A stretch of DNA of 64,000 nt from Dirofilaria immitis. Taxonomy: Eukaryota; Nematoda; Chromadorea; Rhabditida; Onchocercidae. Of the stretch, positions 24,901 to 38,640 are shown piece by piece. A model generated the notes under the pieces. That model ran no database searches. It was given only the letters and a program-made list of their open reading frames with translations, and was not told where the DNA came from. A program made the position numbers and the translations under genes. The number at the start of each line of letters is the position of its first letter. The stretch's first letter is position 1. The stretch spans positions 2,976,001-3,040,000 of the forward strand of contig JAKNDB010000103.1 in assembly GCA_024305405.1 (NCBI GenBank), in the 5' to 3' direction.

Positions 24901-27900
24901 TTAGCAGTAATGGAGAACTTGATTTAGAGGGTGACGTTTTATTTTATTTTTTTTTAGCAATCGGTGACGTCTAGTTTTGGTCATCAGTTTTTTCTGACCG
25001 GTGAGAAAAAGATTTCAATTTTACAAGCATGGGATTTCTTTATCATGACTTATATGATGTTGCATTGAACCTACAATTGTTTTTCGCCTACAAAGTATCT
25101 TTTACTAATAATCAAAAAATTTTAAGAGACAGATTATTATCAATTTTTATCATGTTCTAAATTTATGAATTTTTCTGAAGTTAAAGTATCATTGCAGGAA
25201 TCGATGATGATGAAATTGATACATATATACTAACCAAAGAGGAGGTAGATTTGAAAACTCGTTTTTGGATGAAATTAAACGGGAGCATTTGAAAGAAATG
25301 GAGCGACGGTAAAACTTGATGTAATCATAGTTATTCCGCTTAGGCCAAAATTAGTGAAATTATGCTTTCTTGATTTGAAAATAGAATAATCAAAAATTGA
25401 AAAAAAGATGTTAACTTCCCTGGAGGAGGAAGAAATTTCGTTTCTACTAGTACCACTAGGACCTTACTGAACAAACCAAAAACTCTGTTTAGTGACATAC
25501 TGTCTATGTGCCTTTCGTAGGATTCGTGAGATAGGATATAGGCAGAGAGTAATCATTTGAGATATATAAGGTAGAGAAGTAGGATATCTTGACATACATG
25601 GGATAAATCAATGATATTATGGCATACAAAAAGGATAAACCGGTTGGAAAAAAAGGAGTCTGTTTTTCTTACATTTAATTCATTTATTGATATACTAAGG
25701 GAAGCAAGCAGCCAAACAAAATATAATTGCAGTAAAAAATGTTTATAAGCGATGTCAATCGATAATATTCAAATTTTGGCAAAGATTAAATTTTGTATCA
25801 ACCAGGAGTATGAAAAACAATTTTTTAAACTTGAGTGTTAATTATGTATCATACAATTATCTTCGGGTTTCTCGACACTTCCGATTAAGGAACATTCAAC
25901 CAATCATCATTGGAATGAAAAATTTTTCTTGTTGTCAACATTAGCAACTTCCGATCTACTAAATTTTCCAGACATATTTGTGCGTGAAATATCAATTCAA
26001 GCTCTCTTACTTGAAGGTTTTTGTTTTTTCTTGACAATATATACATATATTTCTGTTTTTAGACGCCGTGAAAGGGAGGAAGAAGAGCGTGAAAAGATAA
26101 TTCAGCCAAAAACGAAGGCGAACGAATGGTATCCGTAAAAAGAGCCTATCGTTGCTGCAACTGCGCAGGAAGCAATGGAAAAAGTTATATATGTAAATTT
26201 TCTTGGACAGAATTTTCTAGTTTTCTAATATCATAAGGCAGTATCAAGTAGAGAATCATTTTAAACAATTTCATTCCGATTTCAAGATAAATTGATAATT
26301 TTTCGAACAATTTCTTGCTATAATACAAAATTTTTGCAAATTTTTCAGGAAAAAAGCTTTCTAACAAAATAAACTATGATATTCTAAAAGAAATCGAGGA
26401 TACGGATGAAACTGTCATCAAAGCTGAAATAGACTGTAGTGCAAGTGATGCAAAGGAAGAAACCTGTGAAGTTAGCGATCGCACGGTCTTTTTTTTCTTC
26501 CGTTTTAGGTTTACATTTTTATAGCTCATTCTCTAAGAAAAGAACAAATCGAACTAAATGATTGGTTGCTGATACTTTCTTAAGATGAAAGGCAGTTTCT
26601 TTAGGGTTTAATACTTTGAAGTATCTTTAGGGTTTAATACTTTGAAGTATGAACTGAATTTTAGTTGCACTTGTCTCATATCGCTACTGTTGCAAATCAT
26701 TTTTTTTAATTTGAATTGTTCTATTTATGTTTATAATCATCTAACTATCCTTCTTGGACAGAAAATTAATTGGTAGGTTAAAAGTTTTCCTTCAAAGTTT
26801 GGCTAAAACCAATAAGAAAGATATGAAAGTATTATCTCTTCTAAGTTTTAAAATGTTTTTCTTCCATGGGATAAATTTTCAGTCCATTAGTTTCAGTTGT
26901 TTAAAGACAACAAAAGTCTCAAGTTGACAACAGGAAAACTTTTGAAAGCCCGGAAGCGTTTTCGGCCGAATGTCAACCTTGCAACGAAAAAAACAGTTGA
27001 GCAAACGATTTCAGTAATAGCTGCATCAGACACTGTTCAAAAAGGTAACGGTCAAGAAGAAAAAGATATAATGAATAAAGGCTTGTATTTTTAAATCTTT
27101 TTTCAATCTGAAAATTGTGTTTTCTGGAAGCAAAGATTCTGGAAAGTGAAATTTTTACGTTAGAAATTCATCTGATTTATGTTAATTGTTTAAGTAACAC
27201 TAATCACTGCTTTATCAAAGAGGGAAAACATCTGTTTCTGTAATGTCGGAATACAACACTGCATGCAAGAAATGATTTTCATTAGAAAATTATGAGTTAA
27301 GATTTGGATCTATGAAGCTTTTGCAGAATGGTATATTTCATTTTTATTTTATACTATATCATATTCTAGAATCTGTGAAAGACTTATCAATGGATGAAGA
27401 CGATACTTTATTTCCTAGTGAAATGAAGACGAACAAGAGGTAATTAAAATTAGTTTATTTCCAACAAAAGGACTTGAAAATTTGTTCCTTTTTCATAAAT
27501 CGATGATATTTATATTGCCCATTTTAAAATATCATTTTATTTACAGCGCTACAATTCAAAATCAAGCATCAAGCAGTAACACTAGTGCTGCTATAACAGA
27601 AGCTAACGTATCCTCTACTGAGATGGAGTATTGTAATCTACAGTCTAAAACAGACGGACTAGATTCGTTCCAAGCTGGAAGTTCAGATTTAACTGCAAGT
27701 TTTCCGGGGAAAATTGATCGTCTTATGAGAAAAAGAAAATTGACAAAATCATCCGTCAAAGAAAATTCTGAATCAATTGACATTAATTCTAAAAATACGA
27801 CTGTAACAAAGGTGGTAGGCAATAATCTATCAGAAAAGCCGCGCATGATTAAAAGAAGGTATGCGAAGATGCAACCAAATTTGAAATCCGTTCAAAAATT

Positions 27901-28168
27901 TGACAAGCCTATTGATCAAGATGACCAACAGTCATCTTTAGCAACAGTATCCGATGTTTTACGAGATGTTAGCGTCGAGAGTAAAATTGGGCAGCAAGGG
28001 AATGAAGATACGGAAGTCTCTTTAGCATCAGAGAATTCAAAAATAGAAGCCGTAGGTGTTGGAGATGTTGCAAAGAATCAGCGGCGCAAGATGCCAGTAA
28101 GTTCTATTCTACAGAAACGGAAGCGAACGAGGCTATTACAATTGGAAAAACAAGAGGTTAGAATTTGA
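21922..28168 (+). CDS. brf1: BRF1, TFIIIB subunit, 14 exons, with one-base frame disruptions
   Basis: TFIIB-like subunit that with TBP and BDP1 recruits RNA polymerase III. Exons: 21922-22081, 22278-22393, 22653-22838, 23148-23281, 23704-23952, 24107-24208, 24492-24683, 24794-24930, 25198-25308, 26063-26192, 26349-26485 (or 26470), 26897-27044, 27370-27439, 27547-28168; about 830 aa. Zinc ribbon Cys 5, 8, 24, 27; two cyclin folds ([31 protein letters not shown]); BRF1 TBP-binding region ([32 protein letters not shown]); long charged tail. One base appears missing in the T-run 23180-23184, near 24538-24545, at the exon 7/8 junction, near 25276-25283 and in the A-run 26350-26355; an in-frame TAA is at 26136-26138. 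Splice sites and conserved residues on both sides are intact, so assembly error is favoured over decay. The last exons are assigned by phase only. Confidence 0.9.
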
Positions 28169-28382
28169 GGTTAAAACCGAGCTTATTGAAATAACGTGAC
28201 ATAGAAGCGAACAAAATTAAGATTTGGTTTACTAATCGGAACTAGAAATACCGGCAGATATCGGTAAAAGCAGTACATTAATTTAATTTTCCTCAGTTCT
28301 AGAATTAGAGCTATCTACTATTAACTAAGTGATAGAGTTTCCTTTTTTCTTTAATTTTATTATTAATTATGTTTTTATATAT

Positions 28383-28388
28383 AATAAA
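28383..28388 (+). terminator. Candidate polyadenylation signal AATAAA for BRF1
   Basis: AATAAA about 215 bases after the last in-frame stop, followed by a T-rich stretch. A second AATAAA occurs at about 28,494. Positional evidence only. Confidence 0.35.
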
Positions 28389-31300
28389 TTTTTTTTTTTA
28401 TTTAGAATGCTCTTTCTTTGTTCTTTGCAAAAATGTTCCTGTTTTAGAAATCCTGACGAACTTTTGGATTATTGTGGATTATTGCTTTGGAAGAATAAAT
28501 AGCAAGACAATCTTGATTTGAGATTATTAATGCTTATTTTAAGTATCTTTGCTCAATGTAAGTAATATTTTTTGTTACGAAGATTCTGTATTGTTTATTG
28601 CCAACATAGATCTGAAGTTTGTACAAGTCCTGTATAAAAGAAAACACATTGATAAACATGAGAAGGTGATTTTCTAATCATTTTTTGCTGAATAAAAATT
28701 ATGAGAGAGAGAAAGAAAAAAATGAAAGAATGAACTGAAGAATAAGAACTTGAAATAGGAATCGAATCTTTAGTTGAAGCTAGTATAGAAATTACAGATA
28801 ATATTTCATAGAACATTCATCAGTTTTATTGATTTGTCCGCTTTATGAGAAAATGATTCAAGGATTGATAAGATTCGAGTTGAAATGCAGCACAGAAAAG
28901 TGATCCTTTTGGTTGTATATTAAATGTTATAACTTTTCACAAACCAGTGTTGCATATAAATATTGAAATACGGGTTTGATTGAACTCGTAATCGCGCTTA
29001 ATGTTGTTACTTTCTAATGCTGGTTAGATTTTACTTGATTTGATATTTTTCTTTATATTTGAAATTTTTTTTATTGGGACTACTTGATTTGTCAAGATGC
29101 AGTCATTAATAATATTTAAGACCTCCTTTCAATGAAAAAATGATGTCAGTTTATAATTACTTAGCAATTCCACTCTCAGGTGAATAATATGTCTTGAATT
29201 GATCAATCATTAATGAATGAAGATGAATACTTTTGATTTTAAATTTCCCATACATTCTAGTCATGTTAATTGTTTATTTAAATATATTCTATGATATTTT
29301 TCCTTAAGTTCACTTATATATTTTTGGTTCATGTCATGTGCAATTCTAAAAATTTAAATCGCGATAATTTTACATTGAGAATGTGTAAAAGCGATGCGTT
29401 TTGGCATCGCTTTTGAAATAAATGAAAATTAATTTATTTTTAACATTGAAAATTCTTAGCATAGTTTTTTCCGATTTCAGAACATTCAGAAGTTGTAAAT
29501 TTTTATGTAATCATTTTCTATTACTGCATAGTTATTGGATTAATTAGTTTAGTCCAGTTTATTATTCTGAACTACACCTAGTTTCCATTTATTATAATGC
29601 AAGTTTCCTCTCTATACTTTTAATTTTAAGTAATAAGCAATCGTAAGTTTTATAATGAAATATTATTTTGGTTTCATATTTTTCAAAACTTTTAAAAAAA
29701 TCAATTTTAACTATTTTGTTTATTTTTTTACAATTTTTCATAATTGAATTGTATGGAGTAATATTTTAGTATCGTTATGCATTATCACTTCCACAACAAA
29801 TGGCTTATCACTTTCTGATTTTAAAGTCATTTTTATTACGCAACATTGTACTAGACTAATAATTAATATTAATCATTATCTAAGACACTCTATGTAAAGA
29901 ATGTATACAATCGTCACTATAAATAAATACAAAACATTCAATTGAATTGAAATTGGAACTGTTCTAGCAATCTTTACATTCTTTTTATATATTAATATGA
30001 CGGTGAAAAGTGTCGGTGGATTGTGAATTAAATTCATTGAATAAATGTTGGATTTTTGAATTATTCTAAAGGTAAATCCTTTTCATATTCGTTAATTCTT
30101 TAAATCCATTATTATGATTCAATCTTTAAAATACAGATTTTTTTCATTCATTCGATTTACCCTTATTAATGATGCTTGGCTTAAAAATATTGTTTAAATT
30201 AACCAATTCATTTTTGATCTTCATTGGTATCATTATAAAACAAAAAAATATGCACCTTAGATATTGTTAATACTTCTATTATAATAAGAAAGTTTAAGGC
30301 AGTTTTGGAGTTCTAATAGCGAATTTATTTGCAAAATATAAAAGCTATTTCTGTTATCTGTAGTTATCTAGCAGTTTTGAGACTGAAAATATTTTTCAAC
30401 TTAATTATTTCCTATGATATTTGACATTTCAGCTTAATCATCCATTTTTTATATAATATTTACTAATACGAAAAGATAGCATAATTTCTTAACAGTTATA
30501 CATTTTCCATATTTCTATATGAATTAAGGTAATCAGACAGCATTATTCGTATCATCAAAGTAACGAAATAAGCTAATCACATAATTAAACTATGAATCAG
30601 AAATGAAATCAGTCATTTTCCTTGATAAAAATCTTTTCCCAAGTATATTTCTGGATTTCTATGATTTAACAATTGCATATATACGCGACCAACATCGAAA
30701 TGAAATTTCACTTCAGCTTGATAATTTATCAATCCATTTCAATTATAGATGGTCCATTAATGTGTTTAGCGAATGTCGAAATAATATATAAATTTGAATT
30801 TTAGAAATTAGATTGCAACGTTTCTTTTGCTATGCAAATGTTCGCTTTATCCTTTCAAGTTGGTACTCTTTCTTTCACAGTTATAACGTCAACTTTTGGT
30901 AATAAAATGAACAAATTCATTTGGTACGGTAATGTATGCGATCCATTATTATTATTAATCTCATTATCATTGAATATCATAATAACGAAGTGTTTAGTAT
31001 TGTCCTTGTCTGATCATTATTCATTCATATTTGATCAGAAACAAAGCAAAACTGATGTTTATATGTTATAAGCATGAAATGATAACACTAAGCTATCCAC
31101 TAACTAAAAGTTCTGGACTCATCCAAACTCTTTTGTACTAAAATATATTTGCTGCTGAAATGGTTAAATTGTTCGCTTTTTATTCTTAAATATTAGAGTT
31201 ACTATTCGAATTTGAGATCAAGTCAGCGAAATTCGTGTCAAAATCTGCCGAACATTCGTCGCAAATATTAATGTAATCAAAATGTATTTTTTAATAATTA

Positions 31301-31599
31301 TTATAGCAATTATTTGGATTTGAGATCATCGGGAAAGACATCCAATTTGAGATATCTATCCAAATTAATCAAATATGGCATGGGTGTTAATATAGATATA
31401 ATGCAAAATTATTACGCCCGAGAATCATGTACAATCATTTTTCTACAATCTTGATAGCCAAGGTAAATAATTTCCTCTAACATTATAATTAGTGAAAGTT
31501 GTTCAATGTGTAATTATGTAATTCCAAAGCACAATTCATTGCAAATCATTGAAATAATTTATATCTAACAAGTTCCGTTAGACCAGTAAAGAAATAGAT
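28389..31599. other. Intergenic region downstream of BRF1
   Basis: About 3.2 kb with no supported gene. The short open frames at 30,603-31,071 lack splice context, compositional bias or recognisable protein and are dismissed. The region is less repetitive than its neighbours. Confidence 0.5.
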
Positions 31600-34500
31600 G
31601 AGATAAAACCCCTTCTAAATTTCATTTACCGCAACTCGTCGTTTTGCTGCAGAAAGCGATAAATGAAAATTTTAGCGAATTAAGTTCAAACCTAAGCGTA
31701 AGCTTAGCTAATTGTGTTATGATATAAGTCGTCAGGACAGAATGGCATATTTTGTGTCTTGGGGTGCGTGTTTTTTTTTATCCTTGATTGAAATGATATT
31801 CGAATTTTATTGACGGGAGGGTTTGCCTTTTCCGTTAGAACTCATTTATAATTTTGCTGCCATAAATTGTTTCTTTTCGATTTCTTTTCAATAAATTTTC
31901 CATTTACCTTACAATTTTAATCGATGTCTGAGATAAAAACGAATAGATTTATATAGAATTTATTTTAATTTTCTCTGGAACATTAGGAAATTTTCATTTA
32001 TGATTAATGCATATATAATTCACATTTTTTGGTACAGAGCATAATTTATGCGTTTTTGACATTTATTGCTGGGAAAGGAACGGAAATTGAATATATTGTT
32101 TGTGATTTTTTTGGTAAAAAAATTTTTATGAATCGGTCGGAATAAATTTCAAACAATCTTTACCCAGAAATTTCTTTACGCATCGAAAATGATTGACCTA
32201 AAAAATTAAGATATTGAAATCCACACTAATATTAAAAACTAATTAGATAAAATTGTTTGAGAGGAATTAAATGCTTAAATCGTTCAATTTTGTTAGACTA
32301 ATAAAGAAATCGAAAGGATAAAAATTCTTCTTAAATTTCGAACGCTGAATTCATTACTTCACTCACGTAAATTGACTGTTTCTTTCATTTTCACTGCATT
32401 TATGATGGTATCTTTGATATTTTCTACTATACATAATTATTACAAGCCCATTTCCATTGATGATAAAAGATTAAAAACAAACCAATCGTCAACTCATATT
32501 TTTATGGGTTGGTGTTTTTAGATTTAAAAAATATGTATATGTGTGTAAATCTTTCTCATTTAGGAATTATTTTCTCACTTTAAATTTGACGAAAAGCGTG
32601 ATGGCCATATTTAGTCTTACAAATATTTTTTCTTTTTTTGCTTAGAAAAGCTTAATCAGGCACGTGTTGAACTTAAGCGTAGAGCTTCGGTTAGCTGTAG
32701 GCCTAGACTTAGGCTTGGCTTGATTCGCTGAAACTTTTCATTTACTATCTCCTGATTTCAAACTCGTAAGGTTCCTTCACATTTCTTATTTTGAAATGAA
32801 AAACTATGGGAAAAGAGAGAAATATGAAATATATTCAATATAAGCATATTCGACAATTTCGGTATTTTTCATTATACACAGCTTTATCAGATAATTGTTA
32901 TTATAAGTTAATCTCAATTTTTCAAAATACTTTGCTGAGTGTATCTGATCATCTCGAAAGGTAGCAAGTGTATTGCAAAACGTAATGATAAATTTTTCCT
33001 CGATATCGGTAGAATGCCCATTCGATGCGTATATTAATGTAATCATGATGCACTTACTTATTCTTTTTTATTATTCGTCCATTTTAAACTCCTCCCGTAA
33101 GCAAAAAACATGAAATTTGACTTATATCTTGTCCCGAATATCCGATGAACAATCACATAGATTGGTTATGTACCATCCTTATCTTCTCTGAGAGTTTCGA
33201 CTTTCTTAAGTGTTCGGTTTTGACCAATCTAATTTTTCTATCAGGAAATTGAAATAATTTATAATATAAACATATCCAAAATTTTTTTGCATAATTCATC
33301 ATCTTATTATGATGTTAGGATGTCTAATGTGGCGAATCGCTTATCTGATTCTCTTCTTTGTTCCCTATAACGAAAGTTATTGCAATATTTAAAATGTTGG
33401 AATCTGTGCTAATTGTGTGCAATGTTGTAACGGTCGAAGCTTTCGTAAATATTTGAATATGGCCATCCCATCTTTCATTCTTCTGATAACTAAAGCCCTC
33501 GTGCAACCGGTCGTCATCCACTACAAAAACCAAGGACCATCGCTGAAAAAACGAGGTTAACTGGCATGTTTTAAGCAGTGGTTACTCGGAGTCATTCGTC
33601 GTTTCCAGTCTTACATCATTCTGCTGCTCATCTTATTCTCATCCTTCAATTCAAACCCTTACATTTTACATGCATTGCTGAGCATTCTTCCGCTTATTTC
33701 GTTCAACGCATTTATTACCGAATAAAATTCATTACGATCGATTTCTTTGCATCCGTGGATTTATTTATCCAAATTTGAATAGCAAAGAAAGTTATTTCCT
33801 TAACATATCTTCCACATATAATGAAGAAATTTTTCTACACTCTTCGACACATATAATGAAGAAATTTTTCTACACTCTTCGAGGATAAAGAATCTCAAAA
33901 GTACGAAGACATCTCCCATAAATGGATTCTCTCTCCTCGACTGATTATAAAGACCATCCAAATTCTTTCTAGAACGGTGGATTAAAAGGATTCCATTTTC
34001 ACTCAACTCTGTTCTCTGTACTATTCACTAATAAATAAATGTTCCGAACTTTTTGCTACACAAGGCAGTTATTATTGTATCCGAACGAAACCCTTTCTAG
34101 ACATGTATTTAAAGGAAAGATTAAAATCACACTTCCTTAAAACGAAAGAAAAATTCTTCAAAGAAATCGGCGTTCAATTCCATATTCGACTGCGCCTGGA
34201 TTAAACCTTTCCTCAATTTTTTTGCATAATTCATCATCTTATTATGATGTTAGGATGTCTAATGTGGCGAATTTCATTAAGTTCAAAAATTTCTGTTAAT
34301 GCTTTTTCAAATATTTATCACTGCTAACATGTATACAGTTACGATATGAACAAGGATGTACGGAAAACATTATCCGTTTCTTCAAAACAACAAAATAAAC
34401 AGTACCTTAATGAAATTACAAATGTTCAATGAAATTAATATCATTTTTACGCAGGAATATTTCGATTTATTAGGAGAATGCTTCGAACCATTGGAAAATA

Positions 34501-34600
34501 TTATTGAAAAATCATAAAAGAATAATTTTTGTTCGAATATCAGTAGCAAAATTTGCGGTTTTCAACAATTGCATGCATACACGGGACCTGTCAGTGAAAG
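31600..34600. repeat. Dispersed repeat family, copy 1, with an internal insertion
   Basis: Blocks here match copies 2 (39,990-41,480) and 3 (44,240-45,939) in the same order. Examples: AAATGAAAATTTTAGCGAAT with CCTAAG motifs (31,665 and 44,255); ATTTTTATGAATCGGTCGG plus ATCGAAAATG (32,127, 40,211, and diverged at 44,686); AATGATAAATTTTTCCTCGAT (32,983 and 41,116); ATTATCCGTTTCTTCAAAAC (34,371) against ATTATTCGTTTCATCAAAAC (41,308 and 45,612). No long open frame survives. Copy 1 is interrupted by the duplication-flanked segment at 33,281-34,270. The class of element is not recognised. Confidence 0.75.
33281..34273. repeat. 57-bp direct repeats flanking about 880 bp inside repeat copy 1
   Basis: An identical segment of about 57 bases, beginning AATTTTTTTGCATAATTCAT and ending TCTAATGTGGCGAAT, occurs at about 33,279-33,336 and 34,216-34,272. 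The intervening sequence has no counterpart in the other copies of the dispersed repeat. It also contains a 32-bp local duplication around 33,812-33,880 (ATAATGAAGAAATTTTTC twice). Either a segment was inserted with long flanking duplication, or two overlapping repeat copies recombined. Confidence 0.8.
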
Positions 34601-34899
34601 CCGAAATATGTAATTAGATCTATATAGGAATATCAAAGAATTATCAGTAAAACTGAAGTGGTTTCATAATATCTCGAAATAATTTGTTCAAATTTATAAG
34701 ATAGCAATCTGTATGCTGTAGATTGTCCTATTTGAATTTTCTTAAAACCAAAGATGGCTTTATTCAAACTTATGTCATGTGTAACCATCATCTCATCTTA
34801 CAAATTGCAATTCGTCTTATGTGCATTTACGAAATGTTGTAAAATTCATTATGTCTAGTGGACCAACCCATCTGGTAAAGGTTACCTGTTGGAAAACAG

Positions 34900-37800
34900 T
34901 GTGGCGAATTTCAATATCCTAAACTCCAAATAAATAAAGTAAATTTCTCATTCATATTGTAAATAAATGTTAACAATATTATGAATCATGTAACTAAATT
35001 TGCATTCCTCAGATTCATTTTCTTACGCGTTTCTTCCATTATGTAATCTAATCAAATGCACATCCTTTCTTTCAAGGGACAAATTCCCATTCTCATCATC
35101 TTATCTGTTTTTTACAATGCTTATTATTGTAAGTGAATCTTGACAATTTTTATCCGAAATAACATTTGTTTGAATGTTTAATGTAAACCACTTTCCAATT
35201 CTTAATACCTATATAAACCTTATAGTAACTTGAAGTTTCAGCTTCTTCCCGGCGTTAACCGACTGCACAGCTATATTCTATTACCTTATCCGCTACTCTT
35301 TCAATTAATTCTATACATCAAATTCGTATTATATCAGTGAAGATTAATCTTATTGTGTTTCACTAAGAAAGCATGATCGACGCCAAATAGTTGCTTCCAC
35401 GGTATCAAGGTAAGCTCTAAAGAAATTCTTGTTACTAACTTTCGATAAAGCTTTCAAGACCAAAAACCTTCACGACAACCAATACCTTTATATAATAGTT
35501 AAAACCCTTTATCTAGGTTTAGATCGAAGATATTTTTTTGATTCAGTCAATCCTTAACGAGAGCTACGTCAATACGACTCGTTTCAGCACTCCCTCTACA
35601 TGGAATTAATTCTTTGATCTGAACCAGTTTCAACTAAATTTCTCAAACATGATCTCTCTGTAAGAATTTGGTACTATTTACATCTTTACATCTCATCCAA
35701 ATGAACATCTGCTGGAATATTCGTTATAAACCATTCCCACTAAATATGTTTTTCTGAATCAAAATTATATATATTCATGAGCGTTTTATGATTAATTACC
35801 GCATGTCTTTATTGTTATGAAAACTTTGTGATAGTCGTTTCTCGCATCTGTCAATTCATTATCCATAGTAAGACCAACATTTCTATTAACCATCTTCAAA
35901 GGAAATCTGAAATTATCATCGCTTATCTATATCTACCCAAGGTCCAGAGCTTCTTGTTTCATTCAAGTCATACATTGAATATTCTAATCTTTGTTCAGTA
36001 ATTTATCTTAAATATTTCTTATGCCGTCCAATTATATATATATATGGATACTTTTTTCGCAAGGAGGGGCTTTTCTTGCTCATCACTAGTTTTATTTGTC
36101 TTTGTTTTTTTGTTCGTTCCATTTGTCGTGATGAATAATCAAATAAATTTCTCATGTAAATGAATGTTATTAGTATTACGAATTATTTAATCGATTTTTC
36201 ATTTCTTAATTTCCACTTTTTCTGTTCTTAACTGAGCTCATATCCTTGTCACTTGTAACATCTATCTAAGATTCACATTTTTGTCCAAATTCGCATCCTA
36301 ATCTTCTTCTTTATGTTGTAATTGGGTCTTAACAGCCCGGTGCTTAATGGGAAACCATTCCCACCTTCTAATCCATCGATTGTATAACGAAACATATATT
36401 GTTACCAATAAAGGTTCTTATCATTCGGGATGGGCTAACGCAAACCTGCTCAATCCAACTCAACTCAACGCAACTCAGCCCAATTCAACTGAACTCAACG
36501 TAGCTCCACACAACACAATTCAACTCAATTCAGTTCAGCGGTGTCGACGAAAGCAGAAACATGTAAATACTTATATGGAGATTAAAATGTTAAAAAGACA
36601 TTGATGTAAATGGCTCATCAAAATCATGAGGTCAGTAAGTTAAAGAAAAGATATAAAGATGTTCTCAATCAAAGCGCACGATTACTCATCAGTCGACAGA
36701 ATGAGATCAATCCGTCCAAGGTCGAAAGCTAAAAGATATATAAGGGAGTGGTTGTGGTTTAATTATTCGAGTTTGAGGAACAAATCGGCGACGACGCGAT
36801 GGCAGACAATAGTTTCGAGGACAATTCGACAGCAGCGGGAGCCAGAATTCAGCGCACGAGAAGCAGGGGTGGCTTTACGAAAGAAGAACGACAAACCCCA
36901 AGATACAACCTGTCAGTAAGCGTTACGATATTGTTCATATTCCCTGAATTTTTCTGTGTTCGTGTTTGGTATTCTTTTGTATTGCTCATTCGATTCAACC
37001 TTTTTATAGGCACGATATTGTGTTTATAATATCGTGTATGCCCAACAGAAGAAGATTCTCTCCTTATATTTGGAATAAATTAAATTTCGGAAAGACTTCC
37101 TCCGTTTAAAATTCCCAACAAGCGGATTTTAGAAAGTTGATCGCGAACTCGATAAATCAACCCGTTGGAAACGCTGGTAGTATTTGCCTAATAATCGACA
37201 TCATACTCCAGCTGAAGTTTATGACATCATTTTTCGTTTGATAATTGATTTCGTTACTCATATTTCCACTGGATCAAATGAATTGAAGCGTCGCTTCAAT
37301 CACCCAAGTTCGAGCCACTGCCAACAAATTTACCAACATACCAATTCTCCTGCTAAATCAAATGGTGACTCATCCTAATCACCAACCCAAGAACTTTATC
37401 TCAAATGACATCCACAACATACCCAAACAATGGTTATACAAACGATTTCATCCATTTCAAGTCCCATCAAACTAAATCTGGCAAACTCAACAATACTTTC
37501 GCAACAGGAAAAATGTTTAGTTCTACTAATCATTTGCGTCAGCTAATCAACCAAAAATTTTATCGTTAAACAAAGAAGAAATTAAACCAGTCAAGGTAAC
37601 ATAAGGAAAACTGGCAATATTAGCCTAGGGGCCTAGTTCTCATCCAATGGATGGACCAGGTCTTAAGACGCAGATCCAACTACGAGCTTTTTAATCGCAG
37701 CAATGACGATACACACTTTGAGAGCTGGAATTACCGCGGATGCTGGCACCAGATTTGTCCTATCATAGATCTTCCTTGTTAATGGGTTTAAATTAAAAGA

Positions 37801-38640
37801 ACCTCGGACAAAAAAATTTGGTTCCGCGAGCCGGGATTCTGCCATTGCAATTAATCACAGCGGTAATAGATAAAGTTAAAGAAGGAGCAACCAAATCAAC
37901 AGTTCTCACAAAAGGAGAAATCTGTCGATAATATAGAAAATTATCGAGGAAAGATTTAGTCGCCTTGGATCATATATTGAAACTCTATAATCAACTAAAA
38001 GAACATAACTGAAACATATCAAGCTAATATTGTCGCGAATTTCAATATCGCGAAATTCCAAATAAATAATAAAATAAAAATTTAACATAAAAATAATTAC
38101 AGAATATTATAATGATTCATTAGTGCCATTTATCACATTAATCTACGTATTTGTCAGAATAATTGTATGTTCCCACGCTACATTTTCCCATGTTTCCTAT
38201 CTTGAAGCAATGTTTACATTTTCCCACGTTACATTCTCATGTTGTCATTTCCTGTCTTAGAATTCTAATTCATTTTCCCAGAATTCTAATTCATTATAAT
38301 GATTACATTCATTAATCTCGCTATTATCCTTCCTCTATTTAATTCAACCAACCATCCAATTGTGTTAGCTAAAAAATCTAAAAAACCTTTCTACACGCGC
38401 AATTTGTTACTGTTTAAAAACCCTCTAATTTAATAGTCGAGTCAGTTACGAATTATCGGAAAACTAATTCATCTTAATCCCCTTCAATTGCTCAATTCTT
38501 CAATTCTTCAATTTCATTTTTAAATCATTAGTACTGTTATTGTGACCCGTGCGATTATCAATTTATAACGTCGTTCTATTCCTGTTCTACATAAAAATAA
38601 ACCTTATTTCGAATCTGTTGTGACATCGGCTCAACCAATT
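34900..38640. mobile_element. Degenerate LTR-retrotransposon-like region
   Basis: Three related terminal-like blocks occur in direct orientation. TGTGGCGAATTTCAATATC at 34,900 and TGTCGCGAATTTCAATATC at 38,031 are both followed by CCAAATAAATAA. A third at about 36,124 shares CAAATAAATTTCTCATGTAA with the first. The block at 38,031 could run to TGTTGTGACA at about 38,625. Between them DNA is GC-richer than the surroundings, with short coding-like patches (36,799-36,915 starting MADNSFEDN, and 37,184-37,378) but many stops and no recognisable gag, protease, reverse transcriptase or integrase motif. Old solo LTRs of one family would explain the pattern equally well. Confidence 0.4.

Noticed and set aside
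26897..28168. BDP1-like reading of the last BRF1 exons because of RxRF.PN motifs
   Set aside because: RKRFRPNV also aligns with the C-terminal region of BRF1, and phases run on from the BRF1 exons; there is no SANT domain.
21922..28168. BRF1 as a plain pseudogene
   Set aside because: Splice sites, zinc-binding Cys and conserved motifs are preserved and the breaks mostly fit one-base losses; an essential single-copy gene is unlikely to be dead.
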